Below, piece after piece: positions 25,201 through 33,035 of a DNA stretch of 56,277 nucleotides. Location of the stretch: positions 1 to 56,277 of the IMG/VR virus record IMGVR_UViG_3300017968_000010; one strand, given 5' to 3'. Each line of letters starts with the position of its first letter. Position 1 is the first letter of the stretch. The stretch comes from a virus. The notes under the pieces were generated by a model, which saw only the letters and a program-made list of their open reading frames with translations, searched no databases and was not told where the DNA came from. A program made the translations under genes and the position numbers.

Positions 25201-26956
25201 CAAAGTCAGCGTCAAGCATAGATACTGAGTTTGACACACGCATACGTTCAATAGCATCAGTACCAAAGTCGTATGGTCTAATACGCATTTCACCTTGATC
25301 AATGAAGATTTGTAAATCATCAGTGTCAGAATATAAAGGTGTTTTAGTTTCTACTGGTAATGCTGTTAACCCATTTTCAATAACATCTGTAATAATACCG
25401 AACAGTTCAGTAACTCTAGTTCCAACACCTAGTTCAGAAATAGGTAAAATAGTGTTTTGTGCAACTCCGTTGTTTTGCTGTGTTTCGTATGCAATACCTT
25501 TAAAGATATAATTGTTAATTAAATCTCTTGCAAAGTTTTTGGCCGCAATTTCCGGAGTTCTATCACCGTCAATCTGTGGTGTTGTTTGCACCCAATACTT
25601 ACTAGCATTATATCTTGATTTTTCGTTACCACCGTATTTAATATCGTGTGTAATGCCTTCAACATTAAGGCCCATATCTCTTTCACACTTGGCAGTATTG
25701 TATGTGTATCCATACCACATACTTCCTTCTTCTGCTAGTCCTACATGGTTGGCAATCCAAGCAACAGTTTCTTTCTTAATAAATTCTAAGTTTGCTTCAA
25801 GTAGTGCAACTGCGTTTGGTGAATAAACTCTATTGTCAGTATCTTTAGTTAGATAAACTGTTGTAATTGTACCTGTTCTTTCTAAGAACTTAGGAAAGTC
25901 ATCTTCAACACCTTTAGTTAACAATTCAGCATCGTCAACCTGATAACTTACACTACCACCTAATGTTGGATCACTAAAGTTAAACAACACTTCATTATTA
26001 GTTGTATCTGTAATTAATAATAAGTCGTTAGTCGGAATACGTGTTTGCATTCTAACTTGAGAAATTTTTGCTCTATCAAGTGCAGGAACATTATCAAGAC
26101 CGTTTTCGATAACGTCTGTAATAATAAACGTCAAGTCATTTATTCTATTTTCAGTTCCAGTTTCGTATGTATTAGCCGCATTGTAATATTGTGTTGTAAC
26201 AACAGGACTTTGTAAAGTTGGATATGCTGACTGGGGTAATAGATAATTGTTAATAAGTCGTGCCATAAATTCTTTAGCACTAATTTCAACAGTTCTATCT
26301 CCGTCAATCTGCGGAGTACTATTAATCCAATACTTACTGGCCATGTAACGTGTTTGTGAATTACCACCATACCGCAAGTCATAAAGCATACCACCTTCGC
26401 CGTCAGTACCTTGAAGATTGTATCTTGCATCACGTTCACATTTTTCTTTTGAATCGTTTGTGTAACCTACAAAGTTATCAATAACACCATTTGCTAATGC
26501 ACTTACAAACGTGTGTTCGCTAGTATTGGAACTAATACCAACATTCATTGTAATTGTAGTTGTTGTTATTGCTGTAATTTTTGCAGGTGTTGAAAAATAA
26601 GGATCAGTACCTTCTGTATTAGGAACACCTGATGATCTTGGGTAAGAGTGAGGTGTTGCATGGTTATCATACCCACAAGTAAATGTTAGAGCATTTTCTA
26701 AAAATCTTACATAGTCGCCTACTTCAAATAAGTGGCTACCAATGGTTAATGTCATTACCCCTGTACCTGGATTATATACAGCACCTGTTGGTGTATATGA
26801 TTGTGCGTTTGCAATCTTAGAATCAATCCAAGCATTTATTTCATCAGTAATAAATTCAACATTGTTTTTAATTAGATCGTATGATGATGGAAAACGATTT
26901 CCTGTAATTGGAATACCGTTTTGAAATATATACTGTTCTACCTTTTGTTTAGCCAT
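19292..26956 (-). CDS. Giant fibre-like virion protein with tandem beta repeats (2554 aa)
   Basis: Modular protein, presumably a long tail fibre or baseplate appendage. The N-terminal region contains two copies of a mostly helical module marked by KCERD, YGGN, ASKYW, IDGDR and NGL (about residues 30-300 and 375-540). From about 800 to 1645 there are roughly nine beta repeats of about 90 residues with a core GY-x-x-GD-x-(I/L)-x-(I/V)-x-G-x-x-(L/V)-GG followed by ND-x-x-I-x-V. The C-terminal third is beta-rich (for example WHGATVRSGTFDDQNGIFQEYDG near 1885). No enzyme motif was found. It is the last gene of the leftward run, 6 nt after the 343-aa gene, with GGAG overlapping the preceding stop. 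It resembles fibre-like proteins of marine T4-like phages. Receptor binding is inferred. Confidence 0.9.
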   Translation of the reverse strand: MAKQKVEQYIFQNGIPITGNRFPSSYDLIKNNVEFITDEINAWIDSKIANAQSYTPTGAVYNPGTGVMTLTIGSHLFEVGDYVRFLENALTFTCGYDNHATPHSYPRSSGVPNTEGTDPYFSTPAKITAITTTTITMNVGISSNTSEHTFVSALANGVIDNFVGYTNDSKEKCERDARYNLQGTDGEGGMLYDLRYGGNSQTRYMASKYWINSTPQIDGDRTVEISAKEFMARLINNYLLPQSAYPTLQSPVVTTQYYNAANTYETGTENRINDLTFIITDVIENGLDNVPALDRAKISQVRMQTRIPTNDLLLITDTTNNEVLFNFSDPTLGGSVSYQVDDAELLTKGVEDDFPKFLERTGTITTVYLTKDTDNRVYSPNAVALLEANLEFIKKETVAWIANHVGLAEEGSMWYGYTYNTAKCERDMGLNVEGITHDIKYGGNEKSRYNASKYWVQTTPQIDGDRTPEIAAKNFARDLINNYIFKGIAYETQQNNGVAQNTILPISELGVGTRVTELFGIITDVIENGLTALPVETKTPLYSDTDDLQIFIDQGEMRIRPYDFGTDAIERMRVSNSVSMLDADFEYGLQPTKWQAIAMQRGYPSIYEIPGTDKEVLSVTTDASSGTGGVGQSLITVTTVGAHGIDAGTPITIKALENSVAGASRAEGSFIVSTTPTNSTFTYFAKSKVGATNGETLSTYYTQLREAGFYTGAAIGAPIFSILSQGSAGTFTNPLTAPAGGAIITFDGAIPEVGAPVINETGLISGINTFSAADPLRPAGTYGPITGTTDSIVQDVEVGTFSITVDGTGNVIESSVITGGRRNQVGDTITIDDADLGNGGAANLTFLVAQVVNGDGVGDGAQVTSVEGTGGTITTLTVVGDYNAGVNTIEVADPSGINQGQAIDRGDGVAIHVTTVTGNDVAFDGNTTDAIVGNQTTYTNIAGTNYQSQGFGAAFDVDRAAGVYTVTLNTAGQDFTVGDVLQILGDSVGGIAGINDVNITVDTVGASGEILTFTATGSAFDGNATFENQSGTNLNGQGAGAIFDVTADSGTYSAVLANPTYTSVASGITQGGAGSGAVWDVTLSTNNYTVTQSVSSASTGYVVGDVIRISGTTFGGTSPNNDLDIEVTSVGAVNGDITGFNSTGNGPDAQANYAAPNYTTSSIGTGAEINVSFIGSTYSASVVDGGSGYSQGDTLVVDGADLGGVTSTNDCTVTIDQVDGSGIIIAVSASGTAVNSASYSDIVSGVNVTGAGAAFDIVQNFNQTYTVTVSSGQGGTDYAAGNTILITGDNVGGQTPANDITITVTTADSAGTITAISHTGTAGTVTQNYAVGDRLQILGTTLFGVDGTNDAEIEVTAVTSGEINTFTISGTAADQSESYIQVPYTYNGASGTTAEFSVTRLGTVYSVQITAGGAGYLATETFTVAGTDLGGASPANDATITVQTIGAGGDILTASISGTASNSKLIEDVSQADGEVIALQGSLATFDITITNGTYSAVVNAPGQDYSANQSILFLGNTLSGASPTNDLTITISSVDGAGGITGITVAGSGATGTASYTQLGAQNLPNFGANATFSILRNNGVYASPTIEIDGESYVVGNKIQVLGSLLGGVDGTNDAVISITEVATDGSIVNTTISGTAIQGTTVQTYSTITVSELHTANIVANTTIAFAALATVEVTFNTAHGLVPGDAFITTVGSDDGVNNHTLLEGPFFAQQVPTSLTLRYQCRAPGAIGDVNNITATLYPRPDSFFIHRPYDGGVMLGTGGPQHGAQAIRQSKKYIRYQSGKGIMYTTGALFAPSYDLLEVHADGTSAGSFITVTTDDVDHGLQIGGKIKLIGIETNGYNGEYEVASIVSERVFRVIATTLLGGVNPVLSARSQVSLLNWHGATVRSGTFDDQNGIFQEYDGVNFNAVQRTATLQLAGTVSLGVDSNLVTGTGTRFRDQLKAGDVIVIKGMTHVVSGVTNQTTMTVTPDFRGVTPASGAKLCKVEDKKTKQADFNKDTLDGLGSSGYIMDISKMQMIGIQYSWYGAGFIDWMLRGDDGNFIFYHRMRNSNINTEAYMRTGNMPVRYEVGNYGPSDRLAADITATQTTIPLIDASFFPPTGGTVYIDNEMIRFTGVNGDTLTGCTRSAPMSNYAAGATRTYTAGVAATHTERTGVILISNTISPIISHWGSAFQTDGGFDSDRGYLFSYTSTGNEISGTRNTVFMLRLAPSVSNAITGDLGERELLNRAQLLLEGIEITSDGVDPANNADVVTGGIVVEGILNPQNYPTDPGSVGWTGLTGAAQGGQPSFAQVAPGGGVTWTTGATQTTGTATIQAAMTDTAAALYNRNNTNYHYVSTANWEALGGKVGVGTTVTGLFPQGTTIIEVVNEYWYSRYRFRTSQRNNSFVAAGANYTFSFGGSTSNASKLLFTKASWDALGAIAGTEVDPADTKFPPGTYVASVNIDEFGGTEYYEVGFTQSSSTTINPGDTVSFLFGQPPYAQPGETVFSFIATPGESSLLDLSSLKELTNTTLGGRGTFPNGPDVLAINVYKTGGISTQANIILRWSEAQA
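22030..24560 (-). repeat. About nine tandem coding repeats (GD-x-I...GG...ND module)
   Basis: The coding repeats of the 2554-aa protein, each about 260-300 bp. Copies are diverged at the DNA level but keep the pattern GY..GD.L.(I/V).G..LGG....ND..I.V....G.I.....SGTA. Single copies of related modules occur in the genes at 34069-35466, 39270-45374 and 45411-50732. Confidence 0.8.
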
Positions 26957-26962
26957 CTAATA

Positions 26963-27994
26963 TTAAACTCCAAATGCTACAGCCATCGCAACTGCTCTAT
27001 TATCAACATACTTCTTGTTTGTAATGTTATACGTACTTGCTGGAGAAGCAACAACAGTACCAGTACTGAATGTTGCATCTGCTGGTTTAGTATTTCCAAT
27101 TACTGTGTTATTTATTGTTCCGCCACTAGATCGTAAGTCGTCTGTGGAAACAATTCCCGGTGTAATTGTACCTATATCAACGTTGTCTATTAAGCCAGTT
27201 GTGCCTGGATTAATTACAACTATACCACCACTTCCTGATGGTGCTAAAGTTACTGCCGCGTTTGCTGGACTTAGTGTTACAGCATCTGCCGCAGTCAAAA
27301 TATTTGCTTCTACATCTAAATTACTTAATGTACCGCCGTTGTCTGGTTGGATATTTACTGTACCTGAACTACCAGTTGGACTTAGTGTTACAATAGCATT
27401 TTCACCTACCGCTGTAACATTACCAACTGACGTAATTCTACTAAAAGTACCAATACCAGTAACAGTAGGATCACTAGCATTCATTAATGATAGTGGGGTT
27501 TGATCACTATTACCAAACGCTAGTGCGGCCGGAGCATTGTCTGGCACTTCAAAAGTTACTTTGCCTTCAAACTGTCCTTGTGCTTCACTACCTTCTTTAA
27601 CAGTTAACCCGTCTAGAGTGGTGTGCTTAACTCCTTGATTATATAAAGTCCAAATACCGTCGGAAAATGTAAAAATATTAAAACTAAAATTACCTAATGT
27701 TTGTCCTGCTTCGTTAACCTCACGTAGTTGTAAGTTAAAAACATACGTACTACCACGTGTTAGTTCAATTGTAGGATTAGGCTGTAATTCTGTATCAGAA
27801 CCTTCTTGAAAATATCCGTCAATAGTAAAAGCGTTTCCTGCCTGTCTTACTAAAAAGTCACCAGCAAGATCGACTTCTTCTTCTGTAACAGTATAAGTTA
27901 CACTTCGTAGGGTTACGTTACCTTCGTCATCAACGCTAAACCCCGGTGATTTAAATCCATACTGTGCTTCAAATGCTGATTTTACTACGGTCAT
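26963..27994 (-). CDS. Fibre-like virion protein (343 aa)
   Basis: Beta-rich, Gly/Thr/Val-rich protein with no enzyme motif. The N-terminus is MTVVKSAFEAQYGFKSPGFS, of the type seen in marine T4-like phage fibre genes. The middle has a hydrophobic beta domain (TRGSTYVFNLQL to VPDNAPAALAFG). The C-terminal half consists of short repeats (VTLSPTGSSGTVNI, VTLAPSGSGGIVVI) followed by ITNKKYVDNRAVAMA. A KKYVDN segment also occurs in the right-edge gene (NKKYVDNVIAQQV), which suggests a shared domain. It has its own late box (28011-28017), a 16-nt leader and an AGGAG site, and heads a two-gene unit with the 2554-aa gene. Assignment to tail fibre or baseplate is inferred. Confidence 0.87.
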   Translation of the reverse strand: MTVVKSAFEAQYGFKSPGFSVDDEGNVTLRSVTYTVTEEEVDLAGDFLVRQAGNAFTIDGYFQEGSDTELQPNPTIELTRGSTYVFNLQLREVNEAGQTLGNFSFNIFTFSDGIWTLYNQGVKHTTLDGLTVKEGSEAQGQFEGKVTFEVPDNAPAALAFGNSDQTPLSLMNASDPTVTGIGTFSRITSVGNVTAVGENAIVTLSPTGSSGTVNIQPDNGGTLSNLDVEANILTAADAVTLSPANAAVTLAPSGSGGIVVINPGTTGLIDNVDIGTITPGIVSTDDLRSSGGTINNTVIGNTKPADATFSTGTVVASPASTYNITNKKYVDNRAVAMAVAFGV

Positions 27995-28010
27995 TTTGGT
28001 TCTCCTTTAG

Positions 28011-28017
28011 TATTTAT
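28011..28017 (-). promoter_or_regulatory. T4-type late promoter box
   Basis: Minus-strand CAGATAAATACTAAAGGAG before the 343-aa fibre-like gene; 16-nt leader with AGGAG. Confidence 0.8.
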
Positions 28018-28023
28018 CTGCAT

Positions 28024-29718
28024 TTAATTCACCACAATTAGTCCGTGCATTACGCTATGGAATTGACAGTTATAATGATACTGTCCTGCAACAGCAGGAG
28101 TCCACTCAACTGTACCATTTTGTGCACCTTGGTTTGTTGCTGTAGGGGTTGTAACTTGATTACTAGTACCTGTGCTGTTAACAGTTTTAATATAGAACGG
28201 ATGCCCTGGTGATGCAACATTAAATGTTAATGTATCGCCCACTGAACACGTAACTGTCGGATTAGAACCTGTTACTTGCCCGTTTTCATCTGTACCAACT
28301 ATTGTATATGCACTTGAGTATGTGTTTGATACTGATAATGTATATCCAGCACCTGGTGTTGTACTTGTATCATTAATCGGAATACTTAAACTTGCTTCGC
28401 CGTTGTCTAGTGCAATAGTCATTGTTTCCGATCCTTCAGTTGTATCGTCTGCTGTAATTGCTACGTTTAATGTTTCATCTGAACCAACAACAAATGCTCC
28501 TGTTAAACTTGCTCCGCCAATGTCAGCACTTTCAATTCCTGTAATAGTCCAAGGTAGAACACTACCAATCGTAACATTAGAAGTTACAAGTGTAAGTGTA
28601 ATAGTATCGCCTTCATTGGCTGGACTTGCACTAGTTGATATTGAATAACTTGGAACAATTGGTGAAAGACTTGTGTCACCAATAGTAACTGTAGCAGTTA
28701 CTTGCGGATATTGTGATAAACTAATTTGGAATTGTTCTGTTCCTTCAGTAGTAACATCTTCTGATACAATAAAGGTTCTAACTTCATCTTGACCAACAGT
28801 AAATACTCCTGTAAGTGCTACACCATTGATATCTTCTGAAGTAACTCCTGTAATTTCGTAATCAATTTCTGTACCAGCGTCAATATTTCCTGTTGTTAAT
28901 GTAATTGTAAATGTGCCACCTTCGTTAACACTTGTTTTATCAGTTGTAAGTGTAAGGTTAATTGCAGGTGTTGTTGAACTGTCTGCAATTTGAATTGATG
29001 TACTTGCTTCATTATTATCCAATGTTAACACAAGAGTTTCTACACCTTCTGTTGTGTTATCTGCTGTAATTGGGAATGTTATCTCATCGTCATCACCGAC
29101 AACAAAGTTACCTGTCAAGTTTGCACCGCCAATGTCAGCACTTTGTACTCCAGTAATAGTATAAGGAACAATAGATCCTGCAAGTACGTTTGTTGTAATA
29201 AGTCTAATCGAAACTTCTTCGCCAACTTCTCCAATTGATGTTGTGCTCGGAGAAAGTGTATAAGTTGGTGCGTAAACACTTGCCGCTGTACCAAGCAATG
29301 TCGGTGTTGGTTCGTTTAGTGTTGCATAGTAGTTTGCACTATAAATGATTTTTGCACCTTGAATAGCAGTCGAATCATCTTGTACCCTCGGATATGCAAC
29401 TAGTTTAAAATATGCATCAGTGACTTCAACTTCTAACTGCATTAGATCGTCACCTAAGTTTGAACGACCATACACTACAATGTTTGCTTTACTAGTTGTA
29501 GCAGTACACAAACACTTAATAATTTCTTTTCTTTCACTGTTTACATCACACGCAATGGTATATTCAACACCAAAATATGAACCCACATACCAGCGATCTA
29601 GTTCTGTACCTGCTTCTACAAGTGTAAAAGTAGGGCCAGCATAACTTAGATTTGTGCCGTTTCTAAATTCAATAGTCTGGTTTTGACCGCGTCTAAAATA
29701 CTTGGTGATATCAAACAT
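28024..29718 (-). CDS. Virion protein with Calx-beta-like repeats and a C-terminal cupredoxin domain
   Basis: The N-terminal 140 residues form a domain starting MFDITKYFRRGQNQTIEFRNG. Next come three Calx-beta-like repeats of about 100 residues, each with SADIGGA or SEDINGV, LTG-x-F-x-V and a final TTEG-x-E. The last 80 residues look like a cupredoxin. His506 (in SPGHPFYIK), Cys551, His554 and Met557 (in YHYNCQFHSVMHG) have the His...Cys-x2-His-x2-Met spacing of a type 1 copper site, the same close spacing as amicyanin. I recall related CQFHSSM endings in cyanophage structural proteins, but the ligand set suggests real copper binding. The late box is at 29736-29742 with GAGGAT before the ATG. 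It lies just after the sugar-enzyme block. Confidence 0.87.
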   Translation of the reverse strand: MFDITKYFRRGQNQTIEFRNGTNLSYAGPTFTLVEAGTELDRWYVGSYFGVEYTIACDVNSERKEIIKCLCTATTSKANIVVYGRSNLGDDLMQLEVEVTDAYFKLVAYPRVQDDSTAIQGAKIIYSANYYATLNEPTPTLLGTAASVYAPTYTLSPSTTSIGEVGEEVSIRLITTNVLAGSIVPYTITGVQSADIGGANLTGNFVVGDDDEITFPITADNTTEGVETLVLTLDNNEASTSIQIADSSTTPAINLTLTTDKTSVNEGGTFTITLTTGNIDAGTEIDYEITGVTSEDINGVALTGVFTVGQDEVRTFIVSEDVTTEGTEQFQISLSQYPQVTATVTIGDTSLSPIVPSYSISTSASPANEGDTITLTLVTSNVTIGSVLPWTITGIESADIGGASLTGAFVVGSDETLNVAITADDTTEGSETMTIALDNGEASLSIPINDTSTTPGAGYTLSVSNTYSSAYTIVGTDENGQVTGSNPTVTCSVGDTLTFNVASPGHPFYIKTVNSTGTSNQVTTPTATNQGAQNGTVEWTPAVAGQYHYNCQFHSVMHGLIVVN

Positions 29719-29735
29719 TATTATCCTCTTTAGTA

Positions 29736-29742
29736 TATTTAT
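29736..29742 (-). promoter_or_regulatory. T4-type late promoter box
   Basis: Minus-strand TCGATAAATATACTAAAGAGG, 17-nt leader to the ATG at 29718. Confidence 0.78.
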
Positions 29743-29765
29743 CGATAGTTAACGGCTTTAGGATC

Positions 29766-30398
29766 TTAGTCAATTTGACGCTTTGAGATCGCTAAGTACC
29801 ACATATCTAAGGGATATTGTTTGCTTTTAAAGTGTGTAATAATTTCTAAGCCGTTATCATCTATCATATCTTGGAATGTTTTAGGACTAGAACCCCATAC
29901 ATTTTCAGCCAATATGATTAATCCGTCATCAGTTAGATAGTTGTTAACATTATCAAAAAAATCTCTATGTATTGCCCAATCAGTATCCTTGTATTTCCTT
30001 GGTTCGTTGTAGTGTTCTACATACGGATCGTGATTAAAATGAGGAGGATTTGCAACAATTAGGTCAAATTTCTGCTCTGGAATTTTTTGAAAATTATGAC
30101 TGTAAATAAACTTTGCTTTTGCTTCAAAACTATTTTCTCTAATAGTTTTATTGATGCAATAACTGTTGTTTAATTCTACATCACTAAGTGTTAGTTTTTC
30201 AGTTTGTAAAGATGCAAGTAATCCAAACCCCCAATAGCCTGGACCACTACACCATTCTAGTGTATTTTTAAACTGTCTATTATTGCTAATATGATTAGTC
30301 GCGTCAAGAAAGTCATCGACCATTGTGTTTCCACAACCGTCTAATTCGTCAGTCCAAAAGATAGTTGTGTCGAAATATTTGACTTCCTTATAATCCAT
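29766..30398 (-). CDS. SAM-dependent methyltransferase with NPPH motif
   Basis: A 210-residue Rossmann-fold methyltransferase. Motif I is LEWCSGPGYWGFGLLA (about 47-62), the acidic end of strand 2 is LSDVELN, and motif IV is LIVANPPHFNHDP (about 113-125). The (N/D)PP(Y/F/H) motif belongs to methyltransferases that act on planar nitrogen, as in HemK/PrmC (protein Gln) and rRNA or DNA amino groups. No target recognition domain is visible, so a DNA methylase is less likely than a small-molecule, RNA or protein target. It starts 4 nt after the carbamoyltransferase stop and ends the four-enzyme block. A link to the neighbouring sugar enzymes is inference. Confidence 0.87.
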   Translation of the reverse strand: MDYKEVKYFDTTIFWTDELDGCGNTMVDDFLDATNHISNNRQFKNTLEWCSGPGYWGFGLLASLQTEKLTLSDVELNNSYCINKTIRENSFEAKAKFIYSHNFQKIPEQKFDLIVANPPHFNHDPYVEHYNEPRKYKDTDWAIHRDFFDNVNNYLTDDGLIILAENVWGSSPKTFQDMIDDNGLEIITHFKSKQYPLDMWYLAISKRQID

Positions 30399-30402
30399 TC
30401 CA

Positions 30403-32205
30403 TTAGTTCTTTAGTGTAATTAATTTACCGTATTCTGGTAGATACAAGTATTCGATATCACTGTGTGCTAATGTACGAATTGCATCATCTAATGTTTCTA
30501 CTAATGGTTCACCGCCTAGATTAAATGAAGTATTAAACACCATAGGAATACCGGTTTCTTTTTTCCATTCTTTAATGAATCTATAGTAAAGTGGATTTTG
30601 TTTTTCATTTACGGTTTGAATTCTACAAGTTCCGTCTACATGAATAATAGCAGGAATTTTCTTTTCAATGCCTGGCTGGCAATTTACAGCATACATCATT
30701 GTAGGCGAACTTTTCATACCACGTAAGTCAAACCACTCATGTACATCTTCTTCTAAGATACTACCTGCAAACGGGCGGAAATATTCTCGACGCTTAACAG
30801 TATTAACGTGATCCTTTCCGTTTGGATCGCTTGGATCGTACATAATAGTTCTATTACCTAATGCTCTTGGACCATTCTCTGAACGTCCTTGATGCATTAC
30901 AACAATATTTCTATCTTTTAATAGTGCAACAGCATCTTTATCACTTGCATCTGTTACAGTTGCATTATATTTTTCGGCAGTATTTTCAATTTCTTCTTGT
31001 GAATAAAAATATTCCGGTCCTTCGTATAATGTATCAACTTGTGGATTAACTTTATTGCTTTTAGTTAATTTTCTATGCCAGTACATTGCGGCACCCATTG
31101 CTGTACCTGCATCATTTGATACTGGTTCAACATAAATTTCAATGTCTTGATCTTTTAGTGCATCAAGGTAATGATAGTTAGCAACACAGTTTAATCCGTA
31201 TCCTCCGGAAATAACAACTTTGTTTTTTCCTGACATTTCAACTGCTTTTTTAATTAAGCGTACAACTTGTTCTTGTGTTTGTGTTTGAATAGCATACGCC
31301 ATGTCTCTTCTATTTTTTAATTTAGTAACATCGTCATCTGAGTGATCAGTTAAAAACGGAAACATATTGTAATTAACGTGAGCACCGTTAGGATATGTTG
31401 GTACAATTAATTCTCTATCGGAAATAGGATGTAGTGTGTCCTCTCTAAAAATTTTAGGACACTCTACATTGGGCCCACCATATGGGAATAACCCCATAGT
31501 TTTTCCTGCTTCAATAAAACTAAAACCACAGTACTCAGTTACTGCTTCGTATGCTTTAACAATACCTGCATTTTCAGTTAGGAAAAGTTCGTGTGTATTT
31601 TCTTTAGGTTCGTCATACATTTCGCTAGTAAATTCTGGCATCCAAGAACCTGTTAAAGGTCCATTTGTTCCTAGGTGTTTGTATAATGTTTTAAAGTTAT
31701 CTGGATAGTTACAATCAAAAATACTTTCAGTTTCCCAAACAGTTGTTTGTTGATTGCCAATGTTTAAATCAATAAATGTTCCTGCACCGTCAACAATAAC
31801 ACCAACTGCTTCGTCAAACCCTGAGCGATAAAAAGCACAAGCCGCGTGTAACTTGTGATGAATATGACTTAGGTCGATAACTTGTGGGTGCGGATTTCCA
31901 TTAAACGGCTGTCTTTTAATTAAACCTAGTTTACGTGCAAGACCAGTATAAACATCGTCTCCGCTAAAATCAATTTTACCCGCTGTATATTGTAAATTTT
32001 GTGTATGTGCTACAATAAGAAAATCTAATTCATCTGTGTACTCAAGAATTTTCAACATTGTGGCAAATGGGCCGCCATCGTATTTGTGTCTTGTTAGACG
32101 CTCTTCTTCAAGTGCAAATACTACTTCACCGTCCTTTAGTAGACAAACACCTCCGTTATGTCCTCTAGCAATACCTGCAATCCAAACCGGTTTTTTATCC
32201 GCCAT
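30403..32205 (-). CDS. NodU/CmcH-family O-carbamoyltransferase
   Basis: Family members transfer a carbamoyl group from carbamoyl phosphate through carbamoyl-AMP to a hydroxyl, mostly on sugars (NodU, TobZ). The full 600-residue family length is present. The Kae1-like domain has EEERLTRHK (33-41), metal-ligand candidates His116-x3-His120, Asp139 and Asp365, VISGGYGLNC (331-340) and SNDAGTAMGAAMYW. The YrdC-like C-terminal part has HQGRSENGPRALGNR (438-452), KRREYFRPFA (471-480) and FNTSFNLGGEPLVET. No key residue seems lost. It lies 2 nt after the SGNH gene and 4 nt before the methyltransferase. Related genes occur in other marine T4-like phages. Some bacterial members carbamoylate a heptose of LPS core, which would match the heptose genes here. 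Confidence 0.95.
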   Translation of the reverse strand: MADKKPVWIAGIARGHNGGVCLLKDGEVVFALEEERLTRHKYDGGPFATMLKILEYTDELDFLIVAHTQNLQYTAGKIDFSGDDVYTGLARKLGLIKRQPFNGNPHPQVIDLSHIHHKLHAACAFYRSGFDEAVGVIVDGAGTFIDLNIGNQQTTVWETESIFDCNYPDNFKTLYKHLGTNGPLTGSWMPEFTSEMYDEPKENTHELFLTENAGIVKAYEAVTEYCGFSFIEAGKTMGLFPYGGPNVECPKIFREDTLHPISDRELIVPTYPNGAHVNYNMFPFLTDHSDDDVTKLKNRRDMAYAIQTQTQEQVVRLIKKAVEMSGKNKVVISGGYGLNCVANYHYLDALKDQDIEIYVEPVSNDAGTAMGAAMYWHRKLTKSNKVNPQVDTLYEGPEYFYSQEEIENTAEKYNATVTDASDKDAVALLKDRNIVVMHQGRSENGPRALGNRTIMYDPSDPNGKDHVNTVKRREYFRPFAGSILEEDVHEWFDLRGMKSSPTMMYAVNCQPGIEKKIPAIIHVDGTCRIQTVNEKQNPLYYRFIKEWKKETGIPMVFNTSFNLGGEPLVETLDDAIRTLAHSDIEYLYLPEYGKLITLKN

Positions 32206-32207
32206 AT

Positions 32208-33035
32208 TTAATATCCTCGATAATTTCGATCCCAGCCTTCAAGTTGAAGATTGGTAATGTTTTTAATTGTTTCTTTGTAGTCATCAGTTTTAACATTGTT
32301 AATACTATCTATCATATATTCTTGATGTTGATTTAAGTTGTGGCTTAAATTGTCCATTACCCAATTTAAATGTTGTATTGGACTAGGGTGTAGTTCTATC
32401 CATTTTTCATTATTCTTATTAGTAAACCACCAACTATAATCTTTTCTATACCACGCATATAATCCAATTGGTTCTAACCAATAATCTTCGTCAAAGATAT
32501 ATTTGTAATCTTGTAGTTCGTATTCGTCCCAGGCATTTGCAAGTTCTGGTGTATTACGTAAATTTTCACCATGACCTGCTTGATGTGGTATATCTGTGCC
32601 TAGTGTTTCTAACTTATTAATACTTGTAAACAGAAAATTGCATCCAGTTGATTTTAATAATCCTGCTGTTAGTAAAATACTGTTAAGTGTACTTAGGAAA
32701 TATGCCTTTTCATCAAAGAATTTATCATGCCAGTCTTTGTTAAAAGTTTCAGTGTTTTGATAACTGAACAAACTTCCTTTAGTTTGCCAAGTTTCTTCTT
32801 TGTCAAAACGCATATAGTCATGTCTTAGATAACTTGACCATTGTACTATTACTGTATCGTCTTTGGTAAAGTTATTTTTTAAATTACATTCAGCAACACG
32901 TTCTGCAATAGCACGATTGCCTAACCCTGCATGACCCCAGTTTTCATAATAGTTAAAATTATGTGCGTAGAAGTCTGCCCAAGTAGGCCAATTCCATGAT
33001 GTATATGAACAGCCAAAGGCAAATAGTCTAGACAT
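32208..33035 (-). CDS. SGNH-hydrolase-like protein
   Basis: A 275-residue protein with the blocks of the SGNH/GDSL hydrolases. FAFGCSYTSW (Ser10 as nucleophile) is block I, WGHAGLGNRAI (Gly37, Asn40) is block II, and VIVQWSSYLRHD (63-73) stands where block III has GxND. ELHPSPIQHLNW (214-225) stands where block V has DxxH, with His216 and His222. Block III and V are atypical, so activity is not certain. Family members are esterases or, in some glycan pathways, O-acetyl transferring or removing enzymes. The ATG overlaps the GT9 stop (TAATG). Co-translation with a glycosyltransferase and a carbamoyltransferase suggests glycan modification. Confidence 0.72.
   Translation of the reverse strand: MSRLFAFGCSYTSWNWPTWADFYAHNFNYYENWGHAGLGNRAIAERVAECNLKNNFTKDDTVIVQWSSYLRHDYMRFDKEETWQTKGSLFSYQNTETFNKDWHDKFFDEKAYFLSTLNSILLTAGLLKSTGCNFLFTSINKLETLGTDIPHQAGHGENLRNTPELANAWDEYELQDYKYIFDEDYWLEPIGLYAWYRKDYSWWFTNKNNEKWIELHPSPIQHLNWVMDNLSHNLNQHQEYMIDSINNVKTDDYKETIKNITNLQLEGWDRNYRGY

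Noticed and set aside
29766-30398. DNA adenine methylase with a restriction partner
   Set aside because: No target recognition domain and no restriction gene nearby. The NPPH motif fits small-molecule, RNA or protein methyltransferases as well.
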